Part shown: positions 11,955-22,960 of the stretch, piece by piece
Numbering within the stretch: position 1 is the stretch's first letter
Layout of the letters: each line of letters begins with the position of its first letter
Source of the DNA: Hymenopus coronatus
Lineage: Eukaryota > Arthropoda > Insecta > Mantodea > Hymenopodidae
Length of the DNA: 64,000 bases
Direction: 5' to 3'
Assembly: GCA_030762935.1 (NCBI GenBank)
Contig: CM060883.1
Coordinates: 33,689,501 to 33,753,500 of the forward strand
Notes under the pieces: generated by a model
Told to the model about the DNA's origin: nothing
What the model saw: the letters and a program-made list of their open reading frames with translations, nothing else
Databases searched by the model: none
Position numbers and translations under genes: made by a program

Positions 11955-12084
11955 CCGGAATTTTTCCTAGGTCACGAAGCGTACCCAAGTAGTTAGGTTG
12001 CTGCTCCTTGGTTGCTTGTCCTTCATTTCCTAACATTTAATTTTCCTATAATGTTTCAGGATCGGAGGATCAGCTGAGAGAACG

Positions 12085-12200
12085 TTGTGGCAGGATTGGC
12101 CCCCCAATCATCTTGCAGTACTGAACTCCAGTCATGACACCTGTATAGGGCACAGGTAGGGGACGCAGCGGTCCAGCTTTTGCGCCTCGGAATTTAGGTT
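12085..12200 (+). repeat. S1 SINE tail fragment
   Basis: TTGCAGTACTGAACTCCAGTC and GGGGACGCAGCGG match the 3' half of the S1 SINE at 31095-31150. The tRNA-like head is missing. Confidence 0.5.
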
Positions 12201-12737
12201 AGTTTAATTTAATTAGAATATTATCTAAAGCGTATATTTAAAACTGTAGTAACATATTCCTCAATTTTATAAAAAAAGGAATGTCAATCAACCAGCGTTT
12301 AGAAAACAATCTAATCGATGAAAATGTTATAATGCGTCTCCCCGAGGTTCCCTAGGTTACTAAGTAGGAAATATAGATGACATTAATTATTGGATAACAT
12401 TTACCTTAACCTCCAAGATAGGTCAAATAGGTCTGTTCTGGCTCAAAAGGAATCTTCCCAGCATCTCTGGTTTATATTGCACGATCTGTATTTTCAGCAT
12501 TTCTTCTGGTATTCGAGAGGGTTTTTTTTTTCATTTCATTTTATATTACTCGATTGTATCATTTACAGTACACATTTTTAATTTTATACTATTGTTTCAC
12601 TTTTAATGTGATTTTTAAGACTACCGCCAGCCACGTACCTCAAACATTTCATTTCCGCCGTTTCAATTATTCTTTTATCACTTCTATTCATAGTCCAAAA
12701 TATAATGAGCAATTCTATAGTTTTATACAACACATAA
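12201..12737. other. no gene recognised
   Basis: AT-rich DNA with only short chance frames. Confidence 0.4.
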
Positions 12738-12893
12738 AAATCTGATGTGTTCCATTTATCTTCCTTTCTCTACATCTCTGTAACAAATTATTGATATAAA
12801 GGTTATTATTCTATCTACTTTATGCTAATCGAGAGAAACTTTGGAAAAAATTGTCTTATTCTTTCTTCCTTGTAAGTAGATGGAAACAAGGGA
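12738..12893 (+). repeat. F1 fragment (head)
   Basis: TCTGATGTGTTCCATTTATC through CTTCCTTGTAAGTAGATGG, then cut by the S4 SINE. Confidence 0.85.
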
Positions 12894-12896
12894 GTT

Positions 12897-13150
12897 GACT
12901 ATCTCCGTGGTAGAGTGGTCAGCCACCTACTTCTCATCCGGAGATCCCGGTTTTGACTCCCGGCTGGAGTGGGAATTTTGTCTTTAACCAGAATTATTCC
13001 CTATCCACCACAGAGTGCGGAAGTATGCATGTGAGAGTGAATGTGTGTGTTTAGTGATATAAAATGATTAACCTAACGTTCTAACCTACAGTAATGCGAG
13101 TTGCTTCACAAGTCAAAGCCCCCGATATGATGAGGCTTGGAAGTTAGATA
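12897..13150 (+). mobile_element. tRNA-derived SINE, family S4
   Basis: A-box-like TAGAGTGGTCAGCC and B-box-like CGGTTTTGACTCC stand 40 nt apart, followed by GGAGTGGGAATTTT. The same post-B-box body recurs at 39610-39650. Confidence 0.65.
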
Positions 13151-13287
13151 GATACTTTATTTCACTGCTTAGGGCGTGGCCCAGTGGCAGCGCTGTCAAT
13201 GTAATAATACAATGTACAATACAATTGAGTTAAATAAACAATAATGTGAGTAATAACCTGTTAAAATGCCAATGACATCACAGTATA

Positions 13288-13289
<2 letters not shown>

Positions 13290-13349
<60 letters not shown>
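13290..13349. repeat. (TA)n microsatellite
   Basis: About 29 TA units; lies just 3' of the CR1-like fragment. Confidence 0.95.
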
Positions 13350-13354
<5 letters not shown>

Positions 13355-13390
13355 GTAACAGCAGTAATAATAACGCAATATTTTTGTTTA

Positions 13391-13960
13391 CTATCCTGAC
13401 AATAAATCACTCTTCTTTAGTCTCTTTTTAAAACTATTTACACTTTGAGGCAAAGTCTCCAGTAAATCTGCAGGTATTTTGTTCCATTCGTTTATTGTTC
13501 TATTTGCGAAGGAACATTTACCTATGTCTGTTTTCTGTTCCCTATTTCTTATTTTTTCCAAGTGATCATTCCTCCCACAGTATAATGGCTTTAATAATCG
13601 TTTGGATATGTCTTTCCATGCAGGTTCCCCCTTAGAGGCTCTAAAAATTGCACATAGCCTTGCTCGTCTCCTACGTGTTTCTAGTGTTTCCCAGGAAGTA
13701 GCAGTGCTGGTATGATTTTCGAATCGTTTACTTCTGTCTACAAATTTAGCTGTTCTTTTTTGAACTCTCTCTAGTGCCAGTTTTTGCCCCACCCAATATG
13801 GATCCCAGCATGCAGCACTATATTCTAATATTGGTCGAACTAAAGAAGTGTATGCCAAATTTCGCGACTTTCCATTGCTGCGTTTTAAAATCCTCATTAC
13901 GAAATGCAACGCTTTCCACGCCTTCCCAGTGATCGAGTTTACATGTTCCCCCCACTCCAA
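13391..13960 (-). pseudogene. CR1/Jockey-type reverse transcriptase C-terminus
   Basis: A 189-codon open frame equals the region after the reverse transcriptase core of CR1/L2-like LINE ORF2 proteins. Hallmarks are AYTSLVRPILEYSAACWDPY near residue 40, then LERVQKRTAKFV, then WETLETRRRRARL, and a C-terminal NEWNKIPADLL...VNSFKKRL. Family proteins are about 900 residues, so this is a 5'-truncated insertion keeping about a fifth. The frame is still open, implying fairly recent arrival. The 3' UTR runs to a TA microsatellite instead of poly-A. The apparent start is not a real one. Confidence 0.85.
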
Positions 13961-14005
13961 TCATTGATTTAGTATCACCCCTAAAAGGAGCCTATGCAAA
14001 TGAAA

Positions 14006-14006
14006 C

Positions 14007-14078
<72 letters not shown>
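14006..14078. repeat. (AC)n microsatellite
   Basis: About 36 AC units directly before the next F1 copy. Confidence 0.95.
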
Positions 14079-14079
<1 letters not shown>

Positions 14080-14080
14080 G

Positions 14081-15005
14081 AGGAGTGCACTAGGTTAAAA
14101 TGATAGTAAAATCCTATAACAACCGGATGCCATGTGATTGGATTTCGTTTCTTTGCTTGGCCAGGATTTGCAAATTTCCGTAAGAGAAAACTTGAAGTAT
14201 TTTAAGACTGAAACCAATAACAAGGAATGTCTCGAAAATGGTAAATTCCACGAACAAAAATGTGTATGACAAATTGTGTGTTTTAACGAGATCTACATTT
14301 TTTGTGCAGCAAGTCTTCGTCGCAAAATTCAGCAAATTCATCCAAAATGAAGAGAGTCTTAGAGGCATTCCCATAATAATCAAAATATACATTTTATTTA
14401 TCATGTAAATATCTTTAATGTACGGAATTTTGATTAAAATCGTCATAGCTATTTTGAGAAAATCAAAATTTTTTAATTTTTTTTATTTTTTAATAAATAC
14501 AGTTGTCAAATACAGGACTTCGGGGCTGTATTCCATTTTCCTCTTTTTTCCAGTTTTCCTACATTTCCTCAGTTGATCTATTAACTTAACGTTTCCTGTT
14601 TAGTATACATACACACATATACACATTTACAAACACACAAACACCCATGCCCAAGGCGGGACTCGAACCCACGATCCCCTGCGCCACGAAGCACCAAAGC
14701 GAGGCACTTTAGCGACCGCGGCCATGGGACCGGCTCATTTAAAGGGTAGTTTTGAGTGGGGAGAATTTTTTACATATTTTCGTGTCAATTCCTTGTAAAA
14801 TACTAAACTTAAATACCAAGTTTGGTATTTTAGCAACTTTTCGTTTTTGAGTTATCTGTTTTCAGTTACACGGATACATACACGCGCACAAGGAACTTTT
14901 TCTAAAAGTGCTTTTTGGGTGGAGGCGCATACTTCAGATGAAATCTCGATATTGAATTTTTAGGTAGAATACAATACTATGTCACAGTATGTGGAGAAAA
15001 AGTAA
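14081..15005 (+). repeat. F1 repeat interrupted by a SINE
   Basis: Head-truncated F1 from GTGCACTAGGTTAAAATG to GGAGAAAAAGTAAA, with a minus-strand SINE at about 14480-14736 between the GAGAAAATCAAAATTTT and TAAAGGGTAG landmarks. Diverged; the CA tract is nearly lost. Confidence 0.85.
14480..14736 (-). mobile_element. tRNA-derived SINE, family S6
   Basis: On the minus strand: GGCCGCGGTCGCTAAAG (A-box zone), then GTGGGTTCGAGTCCCGCC (B box), with an A/T-rich 3' end at about 14480-14500. Nested in F1. Confidence 0.75.
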
Positions 15006-15075
15006 ATCATAACATTTTATTAGATAACAATTAAAATATAACTTACAGGTAGGTAGTTCTGGAACCAGCTGTTTC

Positions 15076-15884
15076 TTTTTACTTTCTCCACACGTACTGT
15101 GTACATAGCATATAGAGAAATTATTGTATTCCACCCAAAACTTCGATACCGAAATTTCACCGGAAATACATTTTGGGTCCCCCTGAATCCAAAAAAAGCA
15201 TTTTTAGAAGAAGGTCGTGTGTGTGTCTGTGGACAGCATAGCTCAAAAACGAAAAGACCGTTAAAAACCAAACTTGGTATTTAAGTGTATTATCTTCCAA
15301 GGATGCGACACGAAGATTTTCAAGAAAATCCCCCCCAACTACCTTTTACATGCAACTTTTTTTCGAACATTTTGATTTTATTAAAATGGCTCTAACGATT
15401 TTGATTAAAATATCGTATATTAAAGATATTTACCTGATAAATAAAATGTATATCTTGAATTTTCTGGGAATAGCCTCTCAAGACTACTTTATTCTGGATG
15501 AGTTTTAAGGAGTTTTGCGTAACTGCTAAACCGTAAGAGATGGACAAAAACTTACCACACAAAAAAGTAGAGAACTTTAAAGCACACAATTTATGTTATA
15601 TAATTTTTTTTTCGTGGAGTTGATCGTTTTTTTTTTTTTTTTAGATATTCCTTGTTTTTGGTTTCAGCTATGAAGAAGTTATACTTTTCTCATACAGGAA
15701 TGTGTCAACTCCTGTCCATACAAACAAAGGAACTTCAGTCACATAACAACCAGCTTTTGACTATCACTATTTCTGCTAATTTTTTCTCGATTAGCAAGAA
15801 GTAAATAGAAGCATAAGCTTTTTAACAATAATTTGTTGCAGAGATGTAGAGAAAGTCATGTGAATGGCACACATCAGATTTTTT
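15076..15884 (-). repeat. F1 repeat copy
   Basis: From TTTTTACTTTCTCCACACG (tail palindrome) to CACACATCAGATTTTTT (head). The CA tract is reduced to GTGTGTGTCTGTGG. Small deletion in the CTTTAACC-TTACAAGG block. Confidence 0.9.
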
Positions 15885-16901
15885 ATTTTCTTTTTTTCTA
15901 GCGACGGTTGAAGGATAAACTTATTTAACAGTTGACGTGAGATCATTGGAGAAATCGCCCTTGCCTATAGCTACACTTGGTGCAGTCAGCTGCCTGCTTT
16001 CCCATCTGCTACTTACTGGAATCTCTCCAACTCCTTTCCGCACAAAATCACTCAATCAATCACTCAAAGGAGTGTCTCATGGCATCTCAACTTTCGAATG
16101 TGATAAGAGGAACATGGTAGAACACAATTTGTCACTCGATAATCAAGGTCCAAACGCGTTTTTGTACCGGAAGGCAACGTTCTAAATTTATTCCACCGAT
16201 CCAGTTTAAGGGGACAAGGTAGTCTAAACCACGGAAATTACATCTTAAGTGGGTTGAATTACCACTGCTCTTAAAGTATTCAATTGTTTTTCCAAAAATT
16301 TATATGAATTATTCTATAAATCATTACAATTGTTTCAAGTGGTTGTTTGCATTAATTGCTTATGTGGTTGCTATAAAAAGTATTTCATTCAGCAGAAAAG
16401 TAATAAAACTTAGTCTTAAAACATGTGAATTCTTGTAGCCTTTTCTCTGATACTGCTTGCAATACATAATCACACTTTTGCATGCTTGTTCTTAATATTA
16501 TCAGATACTTTCTAAACCTTAATTATTTAGATTTTAGTAGAAATTAAAAAAATACTTGCAAACTAAAAAAAGTGAAAATTGGGAAAATTTGCAATGTTGT
16601 TGCATTTTTAATATGAGCAATATATACTAAAAGATCACGATTGTGGTTCAGAAAGTTCAACTATGTGTTATATGTGCTAAAAATGTCAGCTTTCCAGCTT
16701 TAATACTTTCTGAGAAAAAGGTACTTAAATACCCAAAAATTCTGTTTTGAGAAAACTAAATTTAAAGACACAAATGTTCTAAAAGGGACCTTGCATAAGA
16801 GCTTTAAAAATGCTGATAGCATTTAAATTATATTTGAAATGATTAAAATTCTCTTAACCTCCCAAAAGTATACATTCGATTTTATTAGTGTATAAAAAAA
16901 A
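15885..16901. other. no gene recognised
   Basis: AT-rich, with only an 82-codon chance frame at 15937-16185 that lacks motifs. No repeat matched within the window. Confidence 0.4.
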
Positions 16902-17051
16902 TAGAAAACAAAACCGGGCTTCCGTGGTCCACTGGGCTTCTCCCCTTGTTCCCCAGACGATTCGCATGCGTCTGCGGCAGGCATCATCAGTGGCGTGTAC
17001 CTTTCCGTGGTCTTTCAGTAGCGACTGGTATGTTTTTTTTTTTTTTTTTTT

Positions 17052-18371
17052 TTAATTTCGAGTGGAGGGGGGAAAATCCTCCTTATGGACTAACCCGGGC
17101 AAGCCCGGAGTGTCGGGGTGTCCCATGTGGGCATACCGACTAAAATCCCCTCCACCGGTATTAGAAGGAAGAAAGGAGAGGCGGTACCGCACCCGCGGAT
17201 TCAAGGTGATAGTTTGACTGCAGGGTGCAGTCAGAGGGGTGAAATGAGGACCGGGAGACAGACTTGACCAAGGCCCAGACTGCCACCGCGGAGTATTCGG
17301 GGAGAGGAATGAAGGAATTCTAGGGTGAAGGACGGAGTTAGTGCTGGTTGATTCTATTGAGCCAGTCGTCGTATCCTGGGACGTTTTCGAGCCTAAGCCC
17401 TTGGCGTCACTTTGGATGTTGAACCGCGAAGTTTGAGGTGCCGACTTCTCCAGTAGAACTCTCACCTCCTCACTGAAGATGAGTCGGATGTCGGTGACTG
17501 CTGTTGCTATTGCTTGGTGAACTTCTGGATGTGAAGTGGTGCTGTCCTGTTCCTGAAGCCTGTCCTCCAAGGCCGTCAGCTTAGCCGTAAGAATCAGGAC
17601 CTCCGTGTGGAGGTCCTGAATGTCCTCACTTAGGCCCTGGATTTCCTTCTGCAGGTTGATTGGTGTTGGTTGTTCAGTCTGCGGAGATGGCTGTGTAGAT
17701 GATGGTGTCCGGGCTGGTTTAGGCGATGAGTGCTTGCTCTTTGGGTAGCTGGGGCACTGGGCTTGCCCGGTGAAATGTCCCGCACCACCGCAGGTGGCAC
17801 AAAACCGGCGACGGCGGCGGAGGTCGTGCCCAGTGCACTCCGAAGTGAATGCGTTGGTGCCACAGCAGTGGCACTTCGGCGGCGAAGAGCAGTCTTCTTG
17901 GCTGTGCCCGTAGGCACAGCAGCGACGGCAGGGCCGGTGTCTTTCCTGTCTGCTTGGCTCAACGTGCAGAAGTCGCCCTAATAGGGGCAACCCTGACGCC
18001 AAGGCAGCCTCCAGGTCTGATCGGTCCTGTAGCTCCACCCTAACTAGTGGTGTCGGGCCCCCGTCACAGATAATTCTAGTGGTCCTCGAACATGAAGGCC
18101 ATTTAGATTGTGCAGTGGCGAGGAGGTGCCGGGTGGAGAGAACCCGAGGGAGCCCCCTAACCACGGCACTGTACCGGGGCGGCGTCGGCGTGAAGCTCAG
18201 CGGTGGCAGTGATGAAGAGTTGTTGCTGCCGGTGAAGCAGCGGCGGTGGTGATGGTGAGCGCGGCAAAGGGTAGCGCTCACTGCCGGTGTAACGGCAGGT
18301 GGCGGAGATGCCGGAGAAGCGGTGGCTGCTGTAGGAGCTGCTGGTCTGCGTTGGTGCTTCCTCTCCGGCAT
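17052..18371 (-). CDS. ORF1 gag-like protein with zinc knuckles, open
   Basis: About 440-residue uninterrupted ORF1 of a Jockey-like non-LTR element, a single-strand nucleic-acid-binding protein that packages element RNA. I start it at the ATG of MPERKHQRRPAAP (18371). The frame is open 25 codons further up, but copy II begins at the equivalent ATG after a similar CTTCGCTTCG leader. A Pro/Ala/Ser-rich N-terminus is followed by GPTPLVRVELQDRSDLEAAL and three knuckles. The first is CRRCCAYGHSQEDC (C-x2-C-x4-H-x4-C). The second, CHCCGTNAFTSEC, has Ala at the His place. The third is CATCGGAGHFTGQAQC. Then comes a coiled coil (LSEDIQDLHTEVLILTAKL), a Ser/Thr-rich tail and the stop next to poly-A. 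No reverse transcriptase ORF follows. Expression is unproven. Confidence 0.8.
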   Translation of the reverse strand: MPERKHQRRPAAPTAATASPASPPPAVTPAVSATLCRAHHHHRRCFTGSNNSSSLPPLSFTPTPPRYSAVVRGLPRVLSTRHLLATAQSKWPSCSRTTRIICDGGPTPLVRVELQDRSDLEAALASGLPLLGRLLHVEPSRQERHRPCRRCCAYGHSQEDCSSPPKCHCCGTNAFTSECTGHDLRRRRRFCATCGGAGHFTGQAQCPSYPKSKHSSPKPARTPSSTQPSPQTEQPTPINLQKEIQGLSEDIQDLHTEVLILTAKLTALEDRLQEQDSTTSHPEVHQAIATAVTDIRLIFSEEVRVLLEKSAPQTSRFNIQSDAKGLGSKTSQDTTTGSIESTSTNSVLHPRIPSFLSPNTPRWQSGPWSSLSPGPHFTPLTAPCSQTITLNPRVRYRLSFLPSNTGGGDFSRYAHMGHPDTPGLPGLVHKEDFPPSTRN

Positions 18372-18414
18372 CTCGAAGCGAAGTCCCCCGTGGTATGTTG
18401 TCTGGAGCGCTTGG

Positions 18415-18457
18415 CTTATATAGTGTGGGAGGTACCGCTCTCGCATGACCTGATTGG
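18415..18457 (-). promoter_or_regulatory. CCAAT/TATA promoter upstream of ORF1
   Basis: On the minus strand CCAATCAG (about 18450-18457) is followed 27 nt later by TATATAAG (18415-18422), some 45-50 bp before the ORF1 ATG. A second CCAATCAG lies at about 18490-18497. The same pair with 28- and 29-nt spacing appears at 56.1 kb and 62.7 kb. Jockey-like elements normally lack a TATA box. Confidence 0.6.
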
Positions 18458-18920
18458 TCCGGATTGCGGTCCCCTCCGTCCGTGTTGTGTCTGATTGGTG
18501 TGCGTGCTTTCTTGTTTGGTCTGTTCTGTAAGGCTGGGTGCCAAGTTTTATTTAGTCTGAATGTTTCTTCTTTCCTATTGAAATTGTTGGTGTTTATGGA
18601 TCTCAATTGCTTCACGGTGCAAACGTGTGTAGTAATGAGTAGTGGAGGAGAGGATGTCAGTTTCGTCGTAACGGATCACACGTTCCCCTTCTGCTTCTAG
18701 AGCATGCAGTGCTACCGCCGTCTGGGGAACAAGGGGAGAAGCCCAGTGGACCACGGCCTACAAGCCCGGTTTTGTTTTCTATAAGTGATTCTAACACCGG
18801 CCATCAAAGTCTTCGAATTTTAATCATAAAAAAATAGTTTTACCATTTCAGAGTACCTTGTTCCCTTAGCTCGAAGAGTAACACACACACACACACACGC
18901 GCGCACGCGCGAGCCCATAT

Positions 18921-19800
18921 ACGAAGGAAGATAAAGATGCAGAAGTACTATGTACGTATATAGCAGACAAAGAAGGTATTGTATTTGCACAAAATCTCGA
19001 TACAGAAACTTCACCGGAAATACAATTTTGAGCACTCCTGAATCTTAGTAAAAAGATCCGTGTGTCTGTCTTTCAGTTTACGTATGTGTGTGGGGGGTGG
19101 CAGGATAACTCAAAAACGAAATGTCGATTAAATTCCAAACGACAAATAAGTACAGTATTTTCCAAGGATGTGACACAAAGTGTTGCAAGAAAATCCCGCA
19201 TCCAAACTACCTTTTACATGCAAAAACTTTCGAGCATTTTGTTGTTCTCAAAAATGGCTCTTAACGATTTTGATCGAAATACGCATATTAAAAGTATTTA
19301 CATGACAAATAAAACGTATATCTTGAACTTTCTGGGAATAGCCTCTAAAGACCTCATCATTATGGATGATTTTGCATTACTGGTGACTTATAAGAAATAG
19401 ACGAAAACTCACTGCATAGAAAATGTATATCTCGTTAACACTCACTATTTATGTCATATACATTTTTTGTGTAATTAACCATTTCCGATAAACTCCTTGT
19501 TATTGTTTTCAATTTTAAAATACTTAAACTTTTCTCAAACAGGAGTTTATCATTCCTGGCCATACAAAGAGAACCGAATTTCAACCACATAACAAGCAGA
19601 TTTTAAAAGATTTGACTGTTGATTCACTTTTTCCGTTCTAATTATAAGAAACTAGGCAATACTTATAAGGAACTAAGTAATAAGACCAGTTCTGCTAATG
19701 TTTATCTTATCTAGTATGAAGGAGACAGAAGAATAACGTTTGCAATAATAGTTTATTACAGAACAGGTAGAGAGAGTTATATGAATGGAACACCTGAGAT
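18921..19800 (-). repeat. F1 repeat copy
   Basis: Diverged minus-strand F1 with palindrome remnant AGTACTATGTACGTATATAG, the ACTTCACCGGAAATAC landmark and the head GAATGGAACACCTGAGAT. CA/CG-rich simple sequence (about 18880-18910) lies outside its tail. Confidence 0.85.
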
Positions 19801-19850
19801 ATTGATGACACTGCTGGACTATGGATTAATACTTCAAATAGTTTCAATAA

Positions 19851-20502
19851 AAACCTGATGTGTTCCATTCACATGACTTTCTCTACATCTCTGTAACAAA
19901 TTGTTTTTAAAAAGCTTATGCTTCCACTTATTTCATTCTAACTGAAGAAAAATTAGCAGAAATAGTCTTACTACTTGCTTCCTTGTAAGTAGAGGCGAAA
20001 TAAGGGAGTACCATAGGTTAAAGTGATATTCAAAAGCAAACGGATTGCTATGTGACTGATGTTCCTTTGTTTGTATGAACAGGAGCTGACAAATTCCTGT
20101 ATGAGAAAAGTATGTTTTTCAAAGCCGAAACTAAAAATAAGGAATATCTAAAAAATTATCAACTCCACGAAAAAAATGCATATAACATAAATTGTGTGTT
20201 TTAACGTGCTCTACATTTTTTGTGTGGTAATTTTTGTCCACCTCTTACGGTTTAGCAGTTATGCAAAATTCCGTAAAATTCCTCCAGACAAAGTAGTCTT
20301 TAGAGGCTATTCCCAGAAAATTCAATATATATATATATATATTGTTTGTCAAGCAAATATCTTAAATATACGAGATTTTAATCAAAATCGTTAGATTCAG
20401 TTTTAAGAAAATCAAAATTTTCGAAATTTTTTCCATGTAAAGGGTAGTTTGGAGTGGGGGGATTTTCTTGAAAATCTTCGTATCACATCCTTGGAAGATA
20501 CC
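19851..20502 (+). repeat. F1 left arm of a fold-back pair
   Basis: Plus-strand F1 from the head (ACCTGATGTGTTCCATTCAC) to CATCCTTGGAAGATACC, where it meets an inverted copy. The CA tract and tail are absent. Confidence 0.9.
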
Positions 20503-21097
20503 CCACTCCAACTACCCTTTACATGGAACTTTTTTCAAAAACTTTGATTTTCTTAAAAATGGCTTTAACGATTTTGATTAAAATATCATATATTAAATAT
20601 ATATAAATAAAATGTATTCTTGAATTTTCTGAGAATGGCCTCTGAAGACTACTTTATTCTGGATCAATTTTTCGGAATTTTGCATAACTGCTAAACCGTA
20701 AGAGATGGAATAAAACTTACCACACAAAAATGTAGAGCACGTTAAAAAACACAATTTATGTTATATACATTTTTTTGTGGAGTTTATCGTTTTTGAGATA
20801 TTCCTTGGTTTTGGTTTCAGTTTTGAAAAACTTATACTTTCTCATACAGTAATTTGTCAATTCCTGTCCATACAAACAAAGGAACTTCAGTCACATAGCA
20901 ACCAGCTTTTGAATATGACTTTAACCTATGGTGCTCCCTTATTTCGCTTTTAATTACAAGGAAGCAAGTAATAAGACTATTTCAGCTAATTTTTTCTCGA
21001 TTAGCTGAAGTAAATAGAAGCATAAGCTTTCTAATAATAATTTGTTGCAGAGATGTCGAGAAAGTCATGAGAATGAAACATATCAGATTATTTTTTG
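20503..21097 (-). repeat. F1 right arm of a fold-back pair
   Basis: Minus-strand F1 from CCACTCCAACTACCC to the head (AACATATCAGATT). With the previous arm it makes an imperfect palindrome of about 1.2 kb with roughly 590-bp arms. Confidence 0.9.
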
Positions 21098-21252
21098 AGT
21101 TATGGTGTGCATAGTCGCACACTCAGATACACATACACCTGCTATGGATTGATTTGAGCTTAAAACGTATAATCAAACTGAAATCTCGATAACGAAATTT
21201 TGGGTGGAACGCTATATATCATCCACTACTTTAAGTAGGCAACAGAGAATGT
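21098..21252 (+). repeat. F1 old fragment (tail)
   Basis: GAGTTATGGTGTGCATAG with CA-rich remnants, TGAAATCTCGATAACGAA and a worn tail; directly followed by another plus copy. Confidence 0.6.
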
Positions 21253-21934
21253 AATAATCTGATATTATCCAGTCACATAGCTTTCTCTACCTATTTGACA
21301 ACACATCCTTACAAAATCTTTTCTTTCTATCTACTACAAGCCAATCAAAATAAACATTAACAAAAGTAGTCATAGTTATTTTCTGTATATCTTTAATATG
21401 AGAGTATTCATCCTGAAGGTCGGTCAATGGCCGGGGCGAGTTTGTGGGAGAGACCAGAAGGCAATAATAATACCGCGGTGGTGTTGCCGTTTCCCTTCCG
21501 CCAGATGGTGATGGTGAAAGGACACAAACTCAATCCTTAGAACGGTGGGGAAAAATCATGCGGATATCTGGAATAGATCTCGGGTCCCCGCGTTGAGACA
21601 TGTATTTTAATCAAAATGATAAGAACAAGTTTTTAGAAAATCGAGCATTTAGAAAATCCTCCATGTAGTTTTGTAGGCGGAATTTTTCTGAAACTCTTTG
21701 TGTAGCATCTTTGGAAAATACTGAACTTAAATGCGAAGTTTAGCATTTAATCAAATTTTCCTTTTTGAGCTAAGATGTTCAGAGGCACAGACACACACAG
21801 GCACATAGAGAGACAGATATACACCCGGAGCTTTATATAAATTATTTTTGGATTCTGGGGCCCTCTAAACATGTATTTCCCGTGAAATTTCTGTACTGAA
21901 CTCATTGCACGTAGTACAAAATAAAAAGGAAGAA
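21253..21934 (+). repeat. F1 old copy with nested insertion
   Basis: Strongly diverged head (CTGATATTATCCAGTCACAT) and tail (CATGTATTTCCCGTGAAATT), interrupted at 21413-21600. Confidence 0.7.
21413..21600 (-). mobile_element. nested retroposon-like insertion
   Basis: A GC-richer 190-bp segment splits F1 between its TCTTTAATAT and TATTTTAATCAAAAT landmarks. On the minus strand it starts GTCTCAACGCGGGGACCCGAG and has GAAACGGCAACACCACCGCG, in the style of insect SINE tails. No clear A/B boxes, so the family is unknown. Confidence 0.45.
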
Positions 21935-22411
21935 AAGATTCATGCAAAAGTTAAGTGGAAAAATTCAACTATCATATATAAGTATATTTAATTTCTGCAA
22001 TATTAGGTATATCGGAAAGCTAGATTTTAGTATAGATCCTGCAGATATTTTCTGAAAAATAGACAAAGCGTGCAGTTAGATAAACTTATTATCTCTGTAT
22101 GTAGGAATTTAACTTTCATTTATGACGGTAGCTACGAACGGAAATGAACGAAAACACCATCTGAAATGTAACATTACTTACGTTTTAGCTTTTAATAACA
22201 CCACAGAAAAATGTCTTTGGTTTTCAAAGCTCACAGAGCCCACAGAAAGAAAAAAAGAAAGGAATAGAGAGAAGCTAGTGGAGGCTAAGAGAGTGAGAAC
22301 ATGAAATATAAAGTGGAAGGAGTGTTAGAAAGGAATGAATGAATAAGTGTATTTATTGACAACAATATCATACATTGAACTTCAACAATCGCAGACCGTA
22401 CGTGCTTTTTT

Positions 22412-22563
22412 AATACACACTAAAAAGCAATATTAAAGCAACCACGAAGAATTAAAAGAGTAAACACGAAAATAAAAAGACAAAGGTAATACACAATAAA
22501 AAGCAATATTAAAGCAACAACTAAGAATTAAAAGAGTAAACACGAAAATAAAAATACAAAGTT
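22412..22563. repeat. two tandem 76-bp units
   Basis: Two copies of a 76-bp unit starting AATACACA and containing AAAAAGCAATATTAAAGCAA, differing at only a few positions. Confidence 0.9.
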
Positions 22564-22759
22564 ATTCGAATACAGCGATTTAAATTTATAGCACAGAGTA
22601 CACCTTCATAAATGTACCCCCTTATAATAGATAAATACACTTAAAAGAACTATTATACACATAATATATACACAGTATATAAAACCATAGCGCAACAGTG
22701 ACCTAAGTATGATACATTCAGAAAATGTATTGTAATCCACTGAACTGGTGGGTTGTTGA

Positions 22760-22960
22760 GAATGCACATAAGTATTTCTGAGAATTTAGAAAAGGAGAAG
22801 GATTAACACGCCAAAGAAAATAAAAGCTGTGTCTCAAATGCTAATATGATGTGTAAAATTTGGCAACGTAGAACATGGGAAATATATTGGAGAAGTCTGA
22901 TGTAGACGGGACTTAGGCTAATATAAGAGCAGGTATTCCAAAAATTTAGTTACTCTGGCA
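22760..22960 (-). repeat. dispersed repeat shared with 46.5 kb
   Basis: On the minus strand this reads AGCCTAAGTCCCGTCTACAT, then TACGTTGCCAAATTTTACAC, then AAATTCTCAGAAATACTT. The plus strand at 46508-46690 gives the same succession with substitutions. Unknown element; it may extend further on both sides. Confidence 0.6.

Larger units (their letters stand above)
11256..12036 (-). pseudogene. ORF1 C-terminal half, microsatellite-expanded
   Basis: Two overlapping frames give the ORF1 C-terminus. The first (12036-11572) has a coiled-coil-like segment, LEELQRTINERLEALEVEHQ followed by further heptad-like leucines. The second (11723-11256) has SPTLRYGGRLGLGQ and ends PVEGFFSR, matching the SPNTPRWQSGPW...GGGDFSR region of the 17 kb copy. 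A GT tract is read as (Thr-His)n and a TC tract as (Arg-Glu)n. One frameshift lies between the two frames near 11.6-11.7 kb. Confidence 0.7.
11162..12056 (-). mobile_element. ORF1-only retroposon, copy I (5'-truncated)
   Basis: Contains the second half of ORF1, then directly the 3' UTR and an A-rich tail (AAAACAAACAAACAAAAA at about 11163-11180). There is no ORF2 in between. The UTR is bracketed by complementary GTGGAGGGG and CCCCTCCAC, which could close one RNA stem, and contains CCCGGGTTAGTCCTTAAGG. The same ORF1-to-tail join is present at 17 kb and, partly, at 48 kb. Confidence 0.75.
16902..18783 (-). mobile_element. inverted-repeat-bounded element carrying ORF1
   Basis: The outer ends are inverted repeats of about 58 bp: left 16902-16959, right 18719-18782. 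They begin TAGAAAACAAAACCGGGCTT and end CCCCAGACG, and are identical except for a 5-nt insertion in the right arm. Bases next to them allow a TA duplication. Inside, on the minus strand, come a CCAAT/TATA promoter, ORF1, a 3' UTR with GTGGAGGGG/CCCCTCCAC pairing arms, and an A tract (T21 at 17033-17053). Either a cut-and-paste element acquired a retroposon, or the retroposon inserted into a small inverted-repeat element. Confidence 0.65.
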
